64,000 bases of DNA, from contig JABJAB010000068.1 of assembly GCA_018666235.1 (NCBI GenBank), positions 62,001 to 126,000 of the forward strand. The letters run 5' to 3'. This DNA comes from Ilumatobacter sp. (GTDB taxonomy: Bacteria > Actinomycetota > Acidimicrobiia > Acidimicrobiales > Ilumatobacteraceae). A model generated the notes under the pieces. The model saw only the letters and a program-made list of their open reading frames with translations. It ran no database searches and was not told the DNA's origin. Position 1 is the stretch's first letter, and each line of letters starts with the position of its first letter. Positions 1-12,564 of this stretch are shown here, in pieces. A program made the translations under genes and the position numbers.

Positions 1-2
1 CG

Positions 3-188
3 TCGATCGCCAACAAGGCACCGTCAGTCGTCCGCGCGACCAAACGGCAGGTCAACGTCGCATTGGAAAACGTCGCGACCACGGTGGGGGCTTGGAGCGA
101 CGCTGACCTCCTCGGAGCAGCCATGGCCGACCCCGAGGCACGCGAGGCCGCCCGCCGCTATCTCTCCAGCAAGTCGCGGGCCACGTGA
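3..188 (+). CDS. C-terminal end of an enoyl-CoA hydratase/isomerase-like protein (partial)
   Basis: Only the last 61 codons lie in the window; the reading frame is open from base 3 to the TGA at 186-188. The tail reads like the C-terminal helical part of a crotonase-fold protein: a KAP..VVRATKRQV segment followed by an acidic helix and DPEAREAARRYL before the stop. In that family this region packs against the active site and makes trimer contacts. The gene is convergent with the peptidase on the other strand and the two coding regions overlap by about 31 bp. The family call rests on a short tail, so an unrelated helical protein is possible. Confidence 0.5.
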   Translation, partial: SIANKAPSVVRATKRQVNVALENVATTVGAWSDADLLGAAMADPEAREAARRYLSSKSRAT

Positions 189-1525
189 TCCCACAGCCGT
201 GTGGTCAGTGCCAGGGATTCAACGTCGATGCGTTCGTTGTTGCCGTGGAAGCGTGACCCGAACTCACTGGCATCGAGTGTTGGACTGAAGAGGCCAGCAC
301 CGTAGGACACCGCTCCGAGCTCTCGGTAGATCCGCGAGTCGGTGAAACCGACGACCAGCTGCGGCGTGAGGCGCGCGGTCGGAAACGGAATGTTGACCGC
401 GCGCTGCAAAGAATCCCAGAGCGGCGTGTCAGTTCTGCTGATCGACGCTGCATCGTTCATCAGCGGCTCGACCTCGACATGGTCGGCCAGGTCGCCCAAT
501 GCGGAGCGGAGATGGGCTGCAACGTCTGCCTCGTCCTCACCGGGAAGCGTGCGGATGTCAACCTCGACCACCACCGTGTCCGGCACGGTGTTGGTTTTCA
601 TCACACCACCATCGACCAGGTTCGGCGAAAACGTGGTGTGAGTACAGGCATGCAGGTACGACGCGACGGCGGGCCCCGGCATCTCGTCGAGGAATTCGTC
701 AATCGCTGCCTCATCGAGCAGGGATCGTTCCCAGTCCGGAGGCAGGTTCAGGGTCGAAACCCGCTCACGCCACAACTCGGTGAACTTCGGCTTGGCCCGA
801 TAGTCGGCCAACCGCTGCACCACACCAGCAGCCTTGACCAGGGCGTTGTCACCGCGAAATGGGCGCGATCCATGACCGGGTGTCCCGCGGACGGTCAACC
901 GTCGCCAGGCAACTCCCTTTTCTGCGACGTTGATGCCGACGTGCGGAGCATCAGCCGGACCAGAGTGGATGCCACCGTTCTCGGTCAGTACGTAGTCGGC
1001 GTACATCGCATCGCGCTGATGATCAGCCATCCACCTGGCACCGTGGACACTCCCTGCTTCTTCGTCTGCGACACCGAAGTAGATGAGGTCGCCCTTCGGC
1101 TTGAAACGCCCTGCGGCCGCATCGCGCGCGAGACGGCGGAAAGCGACCGCCATCGACGATGTCAGGTTCAGCATGTCAACCGCACCGCGACCCCACACTT
1201 CACCATCGATCAACTCGCCACCGAACGGGTCGCGATCCCACCCGTCGGCGTTGACCGGAACGACGTCAGTGTGGCCCATCAAACAGAGGCTCTTGGCTCC
1301 AGGATCTGAGCCTTGGATCCGCCCGACGATCGAGACACGGCCTGGCGTCGGCTCGAAGCGCTCGACCTCGACGCCAGCACCCTCGATCAGCGTCTGCAGC
1401 ACGTCGGCATTGCGGACTTCTTCGCCTGATTCCGGCGTGCCGTCGTTGACGCAGGCATTGCGGATCAGTGTCTGCAACAGGTCCACGGTCTCGCCGGTCA
1501 GGTCATCCAGTTCGCGTTCGTCCAT
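158..1525 (-). CDS. M20 family zinc metallopeptidase (ArgE/DapE/CPG2-like)
   Basis: A 455-residue cytoplasmic hydrolase of the M20 family, which cleaves amide or peptide bonds with two zinc ions. Visible metal and catalytic motifs in order are GHTDVVPV (first zinc ligand and catalytic Asp), GRGAVDMLN (bridging Asp), ADEEAGS (general base Glu and zinc Glu) and a final SRFHGNNERI (zinc His). The dimerisation lid domain lies between the last two. Length is normal for the family. A -10-like box GACACT ends 5 nt before the ATG, so the transcript may be nearly leaderless. It is transcribed in the same direction as hrpA, 21 bp downstream of it. Substrate cannot be told: acylamino acid, dipeptide or carbamoyl compounds are all possible. 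Confidence 0.9.
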   Translation of the reverse strand: MDERELDDLTGETVDLLQTLIRNACVNDGTPESGEEVRNADVLQTLIEGAGVEVERFEPTPGRVSIVGRIQGSDPGAKSLCLMGHTDVVPVNADGWDRDPFGGELIDGEVWGRGAVDMLNLTSSMAVAFRRLARDAAAGRFKPKGDLIYFGVADEEAGSVHGARWMADHQRDAMYADYVLTENGGIHSGPADAPHVGINVAEKGVAWRRLTVRGTPGHGSRPFRGDNALVKAAGVVQRLADYRAKPKFTELWRERVSTLNLPPDWERSLLDEAAIDEFLDEMPGPAVASYLHACTHTTFSPNLVDGGVMKTNTVPDTVVVEVDIRTLPGEDEADVAAHLRSALGDLADHVEVEPLMNDAASISRTDTPLWDSLQRAVNIPFPTARLTPQLVVGFTDSRIYRELGAVSYGAGLFSPTLDASEFGSRFHGNNERIDVESLALTTRLWDHVARDLLER

Positions 1526-1546
1526 GACCGAGTGTCGCAGGTCGAG

Positions 1547-5422
<3,876 letters not shown>

Positions 5423-5514
5423 CAGAGCTTGGCAGCGGGACGCACTGATTCCTGTCCCCCGACCTCAAACCCGAGCACACATTGTCGGCCTCTCTCTCGA
5501 ACACACCCAGCTCC

Positions 5515-5520
5515 TAGGGT
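5515..5520 (+). promoter_or_regulatory. -10 box of a probable leaderless promoter (MFS gene)
   Basis: TAGGGT followed by 7 nt and then GTG at 5528, in frame with ATG at 5531. This spacing puts transcription start at or next to the first codon. No Shine-Dalgarno sequence is present. No clear -35 box is seen. Confidence 0.5.
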
Positions 5521-5527
5521 GCCAGCG

Positions 5528-6943
5528 GTGATGTATCGGACGCGAGTGATGGCGGTGTACGTCCTCGCCGTGTTCATGACCGTCATGGACGGCACGATGG
5601 TCAACGTTGCTCTCCCGACGCTCGCCGATGAGTTCGGTGTCGCATCAACGGACATCGAGTGGGTCGCCGTTGGCTATCTCCTCAGCCTTGCAGCTGTGAT
5701 CCCCGTCGCCGGTTGGCTCGGCGACCGTTTCGGATCGAAACGGGTCTTTGTCACGGCGTTGATCGTGTTCGTGCTGGTGTCGATGGCCTGCGGCGCCGCG
5801 CAGACACTCGACCAGCTCGTGGTCCTTCGTGTCTTGCAAGGCATGGGTGGTGGTCTCTTGACTCCAGTGGGAAGTGCGATGTTGTTCCGTGCGTACCCGA
5901 TGGCCGATCGGGCCAAAGCGGCCATCGGTGTGCTGAGTGTGGTGGTCATTGCCCCTGCCGTCGGTCCAGTCATCGGCGGCGTGCTGGTCGACCAGACGTC
6001 ATGGAGGTGGATTTTCTTCATCAACGGTCCGATGGGTGCGGTGGCCATCGTGTTGGCGCTGTGGTGGCTCCGCGCGGATGACGGGCCAGAAACCAACGAG
6101 GCAGGACGGTTCGATGCGCCGGGCTTCGTCCTGTCAGCAGTGGCGGTGAGCGTTCTCATTTACACCCTGACGATCGGCCCCGAGCAGGGGTGGACTTCGC
6201 CCCGTGTGATCGGGTTCGCCATCGTCGGCATCTCTGCTGCCGTCGCCTTGGTCATCGTGGAGCTCAGGCGACGCGATCCCATGCTCAAGCTCCGGCTGCT
6301 TCGCGATCGGCACTTCCGCACCATCAACATCGCCGCACCGTTCGTCTACGCAGGGTTCTTCGGGTGGATCATCGTGCTGCCGCTCTACATGCAGACGCTG
6401 CGGGGCTTCTCTGCGACGACCAGTGGGCTCGTCCAAGCACCCCAAGCTGTCGGCGTCTTTCTCGTCTCGAATCTGCTCGGCAGGCGGCTCTACCGGGTGA
6501 TCGGGCCGCGCCGCTTGATGATCGTCGGCTCACTCGTCCATGCCGGATTCACTGCCTCTTTCGCGCTGGCGACGTTGACAACACCGGTTGCGATGCTCGG
6601 TGCACTGTCCTTCGGCCGCGGCGCATCGGTCGGCATGGTCTTCGTATCGATCCAGACAGCGGTCTATGCGACAACGTCACTCGCCGACACCGGCCGCGCC
6701 ACGTCGGTGTTCAACACCGTCCGCCAGATCGCGTATACGAGTGGCGTGGCGGTTGCCGTCACGGTGATCGCTGCCCGTCTGACCACGGTGGGCGGCGACA
6801 ACGCGCCAGCAGTTGACCGGCTGAGCGCCTACCAGTGGGGATTCCTGACCTGCGGTCTCCTGATCGTGCCCGCGGCGATCGGCAGCTGGTTCGTGCGTGA
6901 TGACGATGTCGCCGCGACTCGCGGCCTCGAACCATCTAGTTGA
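5528..6943 (+). CDS. MFS drug exporter, DHA2 (EmrB/QacA) type
   Basis: A 471-residue membrane protein of the 14-helix DHA2 drug:proton antiporter family. The N terminus has the usual first helix with motif FMTVMDGTMVNVALPTLADEF, followed by the GWLGDRFGSKRVF loop (motif A) and a PAVGPVIGG stretch (motif C of exporters). Hydrophobic helices continue to the end, and a short charged tail WFVRDDD closes the protein. Start chosen at GTG 5528, directly followed by ATG, because a TAGGGT -10 box lies 7 nt upstream; a longer reading back to 5429 is not hydrophobic and was dropped. The last 8 bp overlap the convergent phosphoesterase. Substrate is unknown. Confidence 0.9.
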   Translation: MMYRTRVMAVYVLAVFMTVMDGTMVNVALPTLADEFGVASTDIEWVAVGYLLSLAAVIPVAGWLGDRFGSKRVFVTALIVFVLVSMACGAAQTLDQLVVLRVLQGMGGGLLTPVGSAMLFRAYPMADRAKAAIGVLSVVVIAPAVGPVIGGVLVDQTSWRWIFFINGPMGAVAIVLALWWLRADDGPETNEAGRFDAPGFVLSAVAVSVLIYTLTIGPEQGWTSPRVIGFAIVGISAAVALVIVELRRRDPMLKLRLLRDRHFRTINIAAPFVYAGFFGWIIVLPLYMQTLRGFSATTSGLVQAPQAVGVFLVSNLLGRRLYRVIGPRRLMIVGSLVHAGFTASFALATLTTPVAMLGALSFGRGASVGMVFVSIQTAVYATTSLADTGRATSVFNTVRQIAYTSGVAVAVTVIAARLTTVGGDNAPAVDRLSAYQWGFLTCGLLIVPAAIGSWFVRDDDVAATRGLEPSS

Positions 6944-7754
6944 TGTCGGCCCACGCTGGCGCGAAGGGTGCCTCGCCGGTGTCGACGTAGCGCGTGTGCC
7001 CGACGATCGCCGAGCCGTCGACGCGGAAGATCCGGTACCCGATCGGATCGCGAATGATCTGCACCGGACCCTCGGGAGCCAGTTCAAGGGCAACGTGCAC
7101 GGCCGTTGAAATGCCGACCTCAGCCGACACCCCAGCGACCATCGAACTCATGGGGCGGTGCATGTGGCCGCACAGGATGCGGTCGACGGGAGCCTCCGCG
7201 ATGACGGCAAGGAATCGATCGAGACCGACGAAACCTGAGGCATCCATCCACTCGATTCCGGTGACGAACGGCGGGTGATGCATCGCAAGCAGCGTTGGAC
7301 CCGCGTGCGATATCGACAGCGCAGCGCGCAGCCACGCCTCGCGGTCCGGGTCGAACGCTGCGCCGGGCGCTCCCGGCACGGTCGTGTCGAGACCGATGAT
7401 TCGGACACCGTCAAGCTCAACGACCCAGCTCAAGTGATCGCCTTCCTGCTGCGCAGCAGGCCACGGATGATCGGGAAAGCAACGCCGAAGCCCTGCTCGT
7501 GTGTCGTGGTTTCCCGGGATTGGCAGGATCGGCACGTTCAGCGGCGCCAGCACCTCGGCAAGCTTGTCGTACTCTGCATCAGTCCCCCACTGGGTGAGGT
7601 CGCCGGTGGCGAGGACCGCGGCAACTGACGGTGCCTCCTGGCCAATCGCAGCGACAGCAATCGCAGCTCGAGCGTTGTTGTCGACGTACAACACTTCGTC
7701 GGTGCCATCGGCAACGACGTGCGTGTCCGAGAGTTGCGCGAGGAGGACCGGCAT
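6936..7754 (-). CDS. Calcineurin-like phosphoesterase, CpdA/Icc type
   Basis: A 272-residue metallophosphoesterase with all metal-binding blocks in order: QLSDTHV, ATGDLTQ, PGNHD, MHHPPF and CGHMHRP. This arrangement and length match the 3',5'-cyclic AMP phosphodiesterase CpdA (Icc) group, which lowers cyclic nucleotide levels, but the same fold also hydrolyses other phosphodiesters. Start chosen at ATG 7754 (MPVLLAQLSDTH), where family homology begins; an in-frame ATG at 7769 adds five residues. The gene is divergent from the sulfurtransferase with about 40 bp between starts, so both promoters must overlap. Confidence 0.85.
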   Translation of the reverse strand: MPVLLAQLSDTHVVADGTDEVLYVDNNARAAIAVAAIGQEAPSVAAVLATGDLTQWGTDAEYDKLAEVLAPLNVPILPIPGNHDTRAGLRRCFPDHPWPAAQQEGDHLSWVVELDGVRIIGLDTTVPGAPGAAFDPDREAWLRAALSISHAGPTLLAMHHPPFVTGIEWMDASGFVGLDRFLAVIAEAPVDRILCGHMHRPMSSMVAGVSAEVGISTAVHVALELAPEGPVQIIRDPIGYRIFRVDGSAIVGHTRYVDTGEAPFAPAWADIN

Positions 7755-7782
7755 GTGGCCGGTCAACATAGTCCATGGCCAA

Positions 7783-7788
7783 TACGAT
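7783..7788 (+). promoter_or_regulatory. -10 box of a probable leaderless promoter (sulfurtransferase)
   Basis: TACGAT ends 6 nt before ATG 7795, with no Shine-Dalgarno sequence between. It lies in the 40-bp divergent gap shared with the phosphoesterase gene. Confidence 0.5.
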
Positions 7789-7794
7789 CGGTGG

Positions 7795-8646
7795 ATGGAC
7801 CCGGCGCTTCCACCACTGATCTCCTCTCGGTTGCTGGCCGACCAGCTGAAAATCGGTGCCGCTGACGCGCCGGTCATTGTCCATGTCGGAACGACGATGG
7901 TCGGCACCGACCCCCACGCGAGCTACCTCGATCGGCGCCTGCCCTCAGCCAGGTTCGCGTCGCTGGACGACGACCTCGCCGACCCACCAGCACCCGGTGT
8001 CGGCCGCCATCCGTTGCCGTCAGCAGCAGCGTTTTCGGCAGTGCTCGGTCGCCTCGGCATTGCACTGGGGACGCCAGTCGTCGCTTACGACGACCGCAAC
8101 GGGGCCTTTGCCGCTCGACTGGTGTGGATGCTGCGGATTATCGGTCAACCGGCCGCGCTCCTCGATGGCGGTCTCGACATCTGGTCCGGCCCGTTCGAGT
8201 CCGGCCCCGTCGAGCCGCACGAACCTGTGCATGACCGACCCGCAGTGCCATGGCCCGCCGAAGCCATCGCTGACGCTGATGATGTCGCGGTCCACATCGA
8301 GCACGGCGGTGTGGTCATCGACTCGCGCGAACCCCTGCGATATGCAGGCAAAGTCGAACCGATCGATGCTGTCGCTGGACACATTCCCGGCGCGATCAAC
8401 ATGCCGTTCACGGACAACCTTGCAGACGGGCAGTGGCTGGGTGCACCCCAATTGGCCGAGCGATTCGCCCGCCTCGACATGGATCCGCAGGCAATCGTCT
8501 ACTGCGGCTCGGGCGTCACGGCCTGCCACAACGCACTGGCGGTCGAGTCCGCAGGCCGACCGCTCCCGCGCGTCTTCGTCGGCTCCTGGTCGGGCTGGTC
8601 AAGCGACCCCCGACGACCAGTAGCCACCGGCGTGACATCGGGCTGA
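7795..8646 (+). CDS. Thiosulfate/3-mercaptopyruvate sulfurtransferase (two rhodanese domains)
   Basis: A 283-residue protein with two tandem rhodanese domains. The N-terminal domain is the inactive one (VHVGTTMVGTDP..., residues about 10-130). The C-terminal domain carries the active-site cysteine loop YCGSGVTAC. The CGSGVTA form is that of 3-mercaptopyruvate sulfurtransferases (SseA-like) rather than the CRxGxR loop of classical rhodanese. It would move sulfane sulfur to cyanide, thiols or a protein acceptor. Start is ATG 7795, placed by the TACGAT -10 box and by the start of the conserved fold; longer upstream reading overlaps the divergent gene. Confidence 0.9.
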   Translation: MDPALPPLISSRLLADQLKIGAADAPVIVHVGTTMVGTDPHASYLDRRLPSARFASLDDDLADPPAPGVGRHPLPSAAAFSAVLGRLGIALGTPVVAYDDRNGAFAARLVWMLRIIGQPAALLDGGLDIWSGPFESGPVEPHEPVHDRPAVPWPAEAIADADDVAVHIEHGGVVIDSREPLRYAGKVEPIDAVAGHIPGAINMPFTDNLADGQWLGAPQLAERFARLDMDPQAIVYCGSGVTACHNALAVESAGRPLPRVFVGSWSGWSSDPRRPVATGVTSG

Positions 8647-8655
8647 CAGCAGAGC

Positions 8656-8697
8656 TCCTCAAGAAATTTCTCGCCCCAGGGCTACAAATTCCTCAAG
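8656..8697 (+). repeat. AT-rich patch with palindrome and short direct repeat
   Basis: The 80-bp gap before the NERD gene holds a perfect 10-bp palindrome AGAAATTTCT at 8662-8671 and a direct repeat TCCTCAAG at 8656-8663 and 8690-8697. It is AT-rich against a GC-rich background. A regulator site is possible but chance cannot be excluded. Confidence 0.3.
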
Positions 8698-8727
8698 CTC
8701 GGACGGAATCGCGCCGATAGGCCGCTT

Positions 8728-10005
8728 ATGGCTCTGCTTCGCCCACCGCTCCACGAGTTCGACCGGCTCGCGCAACCACTCAACGCATCGGAATCGGCGA
8801 CCGCACGGGCCCTGGCACAACTTGACGACGACTGGACTGTGTACGTCCAGCCCAAGCTGGAGCTCGACCAACCCGATTTCATCGCCGTGCATGAGCTCCT
8901 CGGTGTCTGCATCATCGAAGTGTGCGATTGGAGCCCCGAGAGCCGTCAGCCCCAACACGACGACTCACGATTCATCGCTGCTCGCACGCGATCGGTGGTA
9001 TTCGACCAGTTCGTTGCCCAACCGGGTGTTGCGACCCCGGAGACCGGTGTCGTCCGCGCTGTCGTCGTTCTCCCTCGTTGCACGCAGGAGCAAGCAGTTC
9101 AAAGGCTCGGCGCATCCACAGCACACGGCGATGAACGAAGCGTCGAGGTCTGGGGTGCTGACGGCCTGCGCGATCAACTCAACCGACTTGTACGCGGCAC
9201 CGGCTGCGCTCACCCTGACCCCCAGTCCATCGAACGTCTGCATGCACAGGTCGTCGTCAACCAGCAAGGCGGTGTCGTCTCCAGTGTCCGCAGCGCTGCG
9301 GACACTGGCGCATCCTGTGCGATCGCCGCTCACGCCGCACATCTCGCAGCACAGGGCAACAGGGTGCTGGTGCTGTCGCTCGACGGCCCCGTCGCCAACC
9401 GTCTCCGATCGCTCATTGTCGATCGCTGTGCCGAGCACGACACCAACCCGATCCACGTCACGTGCGCCAGCTTTCATTCATTGACCACCCGCCTCGCCCA
9501 GAACGCCGAGCGTCTCGGCAGCGAGCCCCCCGTGTCAAACCAAGCGCTCGAGGAGAGCACCGAGAGTATGTCCAGCGCCTGGACATTGGAGCGCTATGAC
9601 GCCGTACTCGTCGACGAAGGGCAGAACATCGAAGCAGGGTGGTGGGATCTCCTGCGCGACCATCTGCTCACTCCAGACGGCGAAATGTTCCTGGTCGCTG
9701 ACCCCACTCCGAACCCCGATCACCACACAGGCGCCGCATCACCAGGATCGCTGCGGATGTCGCAGACCGTCGGGCGCGCCAGCGACCACAGCCAGGCCCA
9801 AGCGACCGGTCACCTGGTCAACAGCACGTCGACAACAGCAACCGACACGATGCAGGCGCCTTCCGTACGGGCTGTCGAGATGGAACCCGGCGATACCTCC
9901 GAGCTGCCCGGTGCCATCGCTCTCCCCCTGTCGCCTTCGACGCCGCTGATTGCACCGACTCCCCACGTACCGATGACGTCGATTGCCCCACCTCCGGTCG
10001 ACTGA
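8728..10005 (+). CDS. NERD-domain protein with degenerate helicase-like region (likely catalytically dead)
   Basis: A 425-residue protein. Residues about 20-130 resemble the nuclease-related NERD domain, with the conserved strand pair DQPDFIAVHELLG...IIEVCDW. Residues about 180-330 resemble the start of a UvrD/superfamily 1 helicase: a P-loop region at 188-198, the AAHAAHLAAQGNRVLVLSL strand and helix, and a Walker B-like VDEGQ at 295-299. Two key lysines are missing: EVK of the nuclease site reads EVC, and GKT of the P-loop reads GAS. Helicase motifs IV-VI are absent, and residues 331-425 are low-complexity Pro/Thr/Ser-rich. It may act as a binding or scaffold protein, or be a decaying remnant of a full NERD-helicase; the frame is intact. 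Confidence 0.65.
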   Translation: MALLRPPLHEFDRLAQPLNASESATARALAQLDDDWTVYVQPKLELDQPDFIAVHELLGVCIIEVCDWSPESRQPQHDDSRFIAARTRSVVFDQFVAQPGVATPETGVVRAVVVLPRCTQEQAVQRLGASTAHGDERSVEVWGADGLRDQLNRLVRGTGCAHPDPQSIERLHAQVVVNQQGGVVSSVRSAADTGASCAIAAHAAHLAAQGNRVLVLSLDGPVANRLRSLIVDRCAEHDTNPIHVTCASFHSLTTRLAQNAERLGSEPPVSNQALEESTESMSSAWTLERYDAVLVDEGQNIEAGWWDLLRDHLLTPDGEMFLVADPTPNPDHHTGAASPGSLRMSQTVGRASDHSQAQATGHLVNSTSTTATDTMQAPSVRAVEMEPGDTSELPGAIALPLSPSTPLIAPTPHVPMTSIAPPPVD

Positions 10006-10021
10006 ACGCTGCGCTTCCGGC

Positions 10022-10027
10022 GAGACT
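10022..10027 (+). promoter_or_regulatory. -10 box of a probable leaderless promoter (Gfo/Idh gene)
   Basis: GAGACT ends 6 nt before ATG 10034. No Shine-Dalgarno sequence lies between. It sits in the 28-bp gap after the NERD gene, so the downstream gene probably has its own transcript. Confidence 0.4.
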
Positions 10028-10033
10028 GCACAG

Positions 10034-10993
10034 ATGTCCCACAAAGTTGGAATCATCGGCCTCGGCACCGTTGGGGCGCGATTCGTCGAACAGTTCAATC
10101 ACCACGCCGATTTCGAACTCGTCGCTGCCTGGGACCCTGACGCTGCGGCCTGTGCCGCGCACGCTGCCGATGTCACGATCGTCGCCGACGCGGCTGGCGT
10201 GATCAGCGCTGCCGACGCCGTCTATATCGCCGTACCGCCGCTCTTTCACGGTGCCTATGTCGAGCAGTGCGTCGCTGCACGTGTCGCGATCTTCTGTGAG
10301 AAGCCCCTTGGCATCGACGTCCAAGAGAGCCGTCGGCTGGTTGACCTGGTCGAGTCGAGCGGGCTCCCAGCAGGGGTCAACTTTGTGTTCAGCGCCGCAC
10401 CATCGGCGGTCGAACTGCAACGTCGAGTTGCGGGCGGCGAGATCGGTCAGATCGTGCGAGGTGACCTTCGACTGCACTTCGCTGAGTGGCCGCGTGCCTG
10501 GCACGCCAAGGCGCAGTGGCTGCGCCTGCGCGATCAGGGCGGCTGGATCCGCGAGGTCGCATCACACTTCGTCTTTGTCGCCCAACGCGTGCTCGGCCCG
10601 CTGTCCATCGACGCGGCAATGGTGACTCATCCGGACGGCCCAACCGGGACGTTGTGTGAGACGGATGCACTGGCGCGCATGTCCGGTTCCGATGCTCCGC
10701 TCGTCATGATCGGCACCAGCGAGGGCATTGGCCCTGACGTGAACGACCTCACCGTCCGTGGCACGGCTGGATCCCTCCGGATCTGGGACTGGTATCGCCT
10801 GCAACACACCACGGGAGGCGAGTGGACCGACGTCGTCGGCACAGATCGCGCCCAGCTCGGTGCCGATGCGTACGCGGCACAGCTCGATGAGCTGTCGAAG
10901 TTGCTTGACGGCACACCCTCAAGCATCGCCACGTTTGCCGAGTCGTTGGCAGTCCAAGAGCTGGTAGAGGCAATGCTGAGCGGCGTGAGCTGA
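10034..10993 (+). CDS. Gfo/Idh/MocA family NAD(P)-dependent oxidoreductase
   Basis: A 319-residue two-domain oxidoreductase. The N-terminal Rossmann fold starts at once with VGIIGLGTVGARFV (GxGxxG), and the family signature CEKPLG follows near residue 94. The C-terminal alpha/beta domain carries a GGWIREVASHF segment, which matches the catalytic histidine region of this family. Members oxidise or reduce sugars, inositols or similar polyols. No sugar transporter or catabolic partner is next to it, so the substrate is unknown. The start at 10034 leaves 28 bp after the NERD gene stop. Confidence 0.85.
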   Translation: MSHKVGIIGLGTVGARFVEQFNHHADFELVAAWDPDAAACAAHAADVTIVADAAGVISAADAVYIAVPPLFHGAYVEQCVAARVAIFCEKPLGIDVQESRRLVDLVESSGLPAGVNFVFSAAPSAVELQRRVAGGEIGQIVRGDLRLHFAEWPRAWHAKAQWLRLRDQGGWIREVASHFVFVAQRVLGPLSIDAAMVTHPDGPTGTLCETDALARMSGSDAPLVMIGTSEGIGPDVNDLTVRGTAGSLRIWDWYRLQHTTGGEWTDVVGTDRAQLGADAYAAQLDELSKLLDGTPSSIATFAESLAVQELVEAMLSGVS

Positions 10994-11023
10994 GTTCCTT
11001 TGGGGTCGGGACCAGGTGGAACT
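10993..11023. repeat. Nested inverted repeat between the Gfo/Idh gene and tldD
   Basis: Outer arms AGTTCC (10993-10998) and GGAACT (11018-11023) enclose inner arms GGTC (11004-11007) and GACC (11010-11013). It starts at the last base of the upstream gene. There is no T-run on either side, so it is either a U-less terminator or an operator for tldD. Confidence 0.4.
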
Positions 11024-11051
11024 GAGGACAGCAACGTTGGCCGGATCGACC

Positions 11052-11057
11052 TAGCCT
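11052..11057 (+). promoter_or_regulatory. -10 box of a probable leaderless promoter (tldD-tldE)
   Basis: TAGCCT ends 7 nt before ATG 11065. The same hexamer and the same spacing precede the last gene of the window (63343). Confidence 0.5.
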
Positions 11058-11064
11058 CGGCTCC

Positions 11065-12564
11065 ATGACTGACCTGTTGTCTGCGCCGCTGCTCGACACA
11101 TCGCCCATCGCTGAGCGGCTGACGGCAGCACTCCCGACGGATGTCGACTACGCCTCCGCGCGATTGTTTGACGAACGCTCGGAGCATCTCACTGTCCGCC
11201 AGAACAACCTTGAGCCGATCTTCAACGCGTTCGACACCGGGGTGATGATCTCGATCTGGAACGGGGGCGGTCTCGGCTACGCGGCGACCGCTGACCTGTC
11301 CGCAACAGGCCTCGATCGGGCGGTCGAACGAGCACGATATTGGGCCAGCGTCACCGCCGGGCACTTGGTCGCCAACCGCGATGAGGAGACCGGAGCCATC
11401 GCCCCGCCGCCACATCATCCGATCGGCTCCTACGAATCGCCCGTCGACGTGAGCTGGGACTCGATGCCGCTTGAAGACCGACTCGAACTCTTGCATCAGC
11501 AATCGCGCTTGCTCGGTATCGACGACCGCATCGTCGACTGGTCAGCACGACTCACGCGACGAAGCGTCGACACGCTGCTGGTCACTTCGAGCAGCGACGG
11601 CCAACGGGGCGAAGTCGAGCAGCGGTTTCAGTTCGTGTATCCCGGCATGCGCGCCACAGCCAATGAGGGCATCAACACCCAGACCCGCACCTTTGGCGCC
11701 AACGCGTTCTGCGGCCAAGGTGGTGCTGAGGTGCTCGGCCGGTTCGGCTTCGGCGATGGCGCTTCGCGGGTGGCCAACGAGGCCCTCGAGCTCCTCACGG
11801 CTCCCAATTGCCCCTCGGGAGTCATGGACGTCCTCCTTGCTCCCGATCAGATGATCTTGCAGATTCACGAGTCGATCGGCCACCCGCTGGAACTCGACCG
11901 GATCCTCGGCGACGAGCGCAACTACGCCGGCACCAGCTTCGTCACGCCGGACATGTTCGGCAGCTTCCGCTACGGCTCGGACCTCCTCAACGTCACTTTC
12001 GACCCAACTGTGCCGGGTCAGCTCGCCAGCTACGGCTTTGACGACGACGGCTCCCCGGCGACCAAGCAATTCCTGATCAAGGACGGCATTCTGCAGCGCG
12101 GGCTCGGCGGCGCGGTGAGTCAGCAGCGCAGTGGACTCGAGGGCGTGTCGAACTCTCGAGCCGCCAGTTGGAACCGCCCACCGATTGACCGCATGGCCAA
12201 CCTCAACGTCGAGCCCGGTGATGCGACGGTCGACGAGCTCATCGCCTCGGTCGAAGACGGCGTGTACATGCACACCAACAACTCATGGTCGATCGATGAC
12301 AGCCGCAACAAGTTCCAGTTCAACTGCGAGTACGGACAGAAGATCGAGAACGGCGAAATCGTCGGCACCGTTCGCAACCCCGGCTACCGGGGCATCAGCC
12401 GGAACTTCTGGACCAACCTCTCCGGCGTGGCCGACAGCAACAGCTTCACCGTGATGGGTACGCCGAACTGCGGCAAGGGCGAGCTGAACCAGATGATCGG
12501 CACCGGCCACGCATCTCCCACCTGCAAGTTCTCCAACATCGAGGTCTTCGGAGGTGAGTCATGA
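11065..12564 (+). CDS. tldD: TldD family metalloprotease subunit
   Basis: A 499-residue member of the TldD/PmbA family. The metalloprotease motif HExxxH is visible as HESIGH at residues 268-273, which marks this as the catalytic TldD-type partner. TldD and TldE form a heterodimer that trims unfolded peptides and, in E. coli, the leader of microcin B17 and the CcdA antitoxin. The gene overlaps the next by 4 bp (ATGA), so the two subunits are translationally coupled. No RiPP precursor gene is seen nearby, which suggests a general peptidase role. Confidence 0.92.
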   Translation: MTDLLSAPLLDTSPIAERLTAALPTDVDYASARLFDERSEHLTVRQNNLEPIFNAFDTGVMISIWNGGGLGYAATADLSATGLDRAVERARYWASVTAGHLVANRDEETGAIAPPPHHPIGSYESPVDVSWDSMPLEDRLELLHQQSRLLGIDDRIVDWSARLTRRSVDTLLVTSSSDGQRGEVEQRFQFVYPGMRATANEGINTQTRTFGANAFCGQGGAEVLGRFGFGDGASRVANEALELLTAPNCPSGVMDVLLAPDQMILQIHESIGHPLELDRILGDERNYAGTSFVTPDMFGSFRYGSDLLNVTFDPTVPGQLASYGFDDDGSPATKQFLIKDGILQRGLGGAVSQQRSGLEGVSNSRAASWNRPPIDRMANLNVEPGDATVDELIASVEDGVYMHTNNSWSIDDSRNKFQFNCEYGQKIENGEIVGTVRNPGYRGISRNFWTNLSGVADSNSFTVMGTPNCGKGELNQMIGTGHASPTCKFSNIEVFGGES

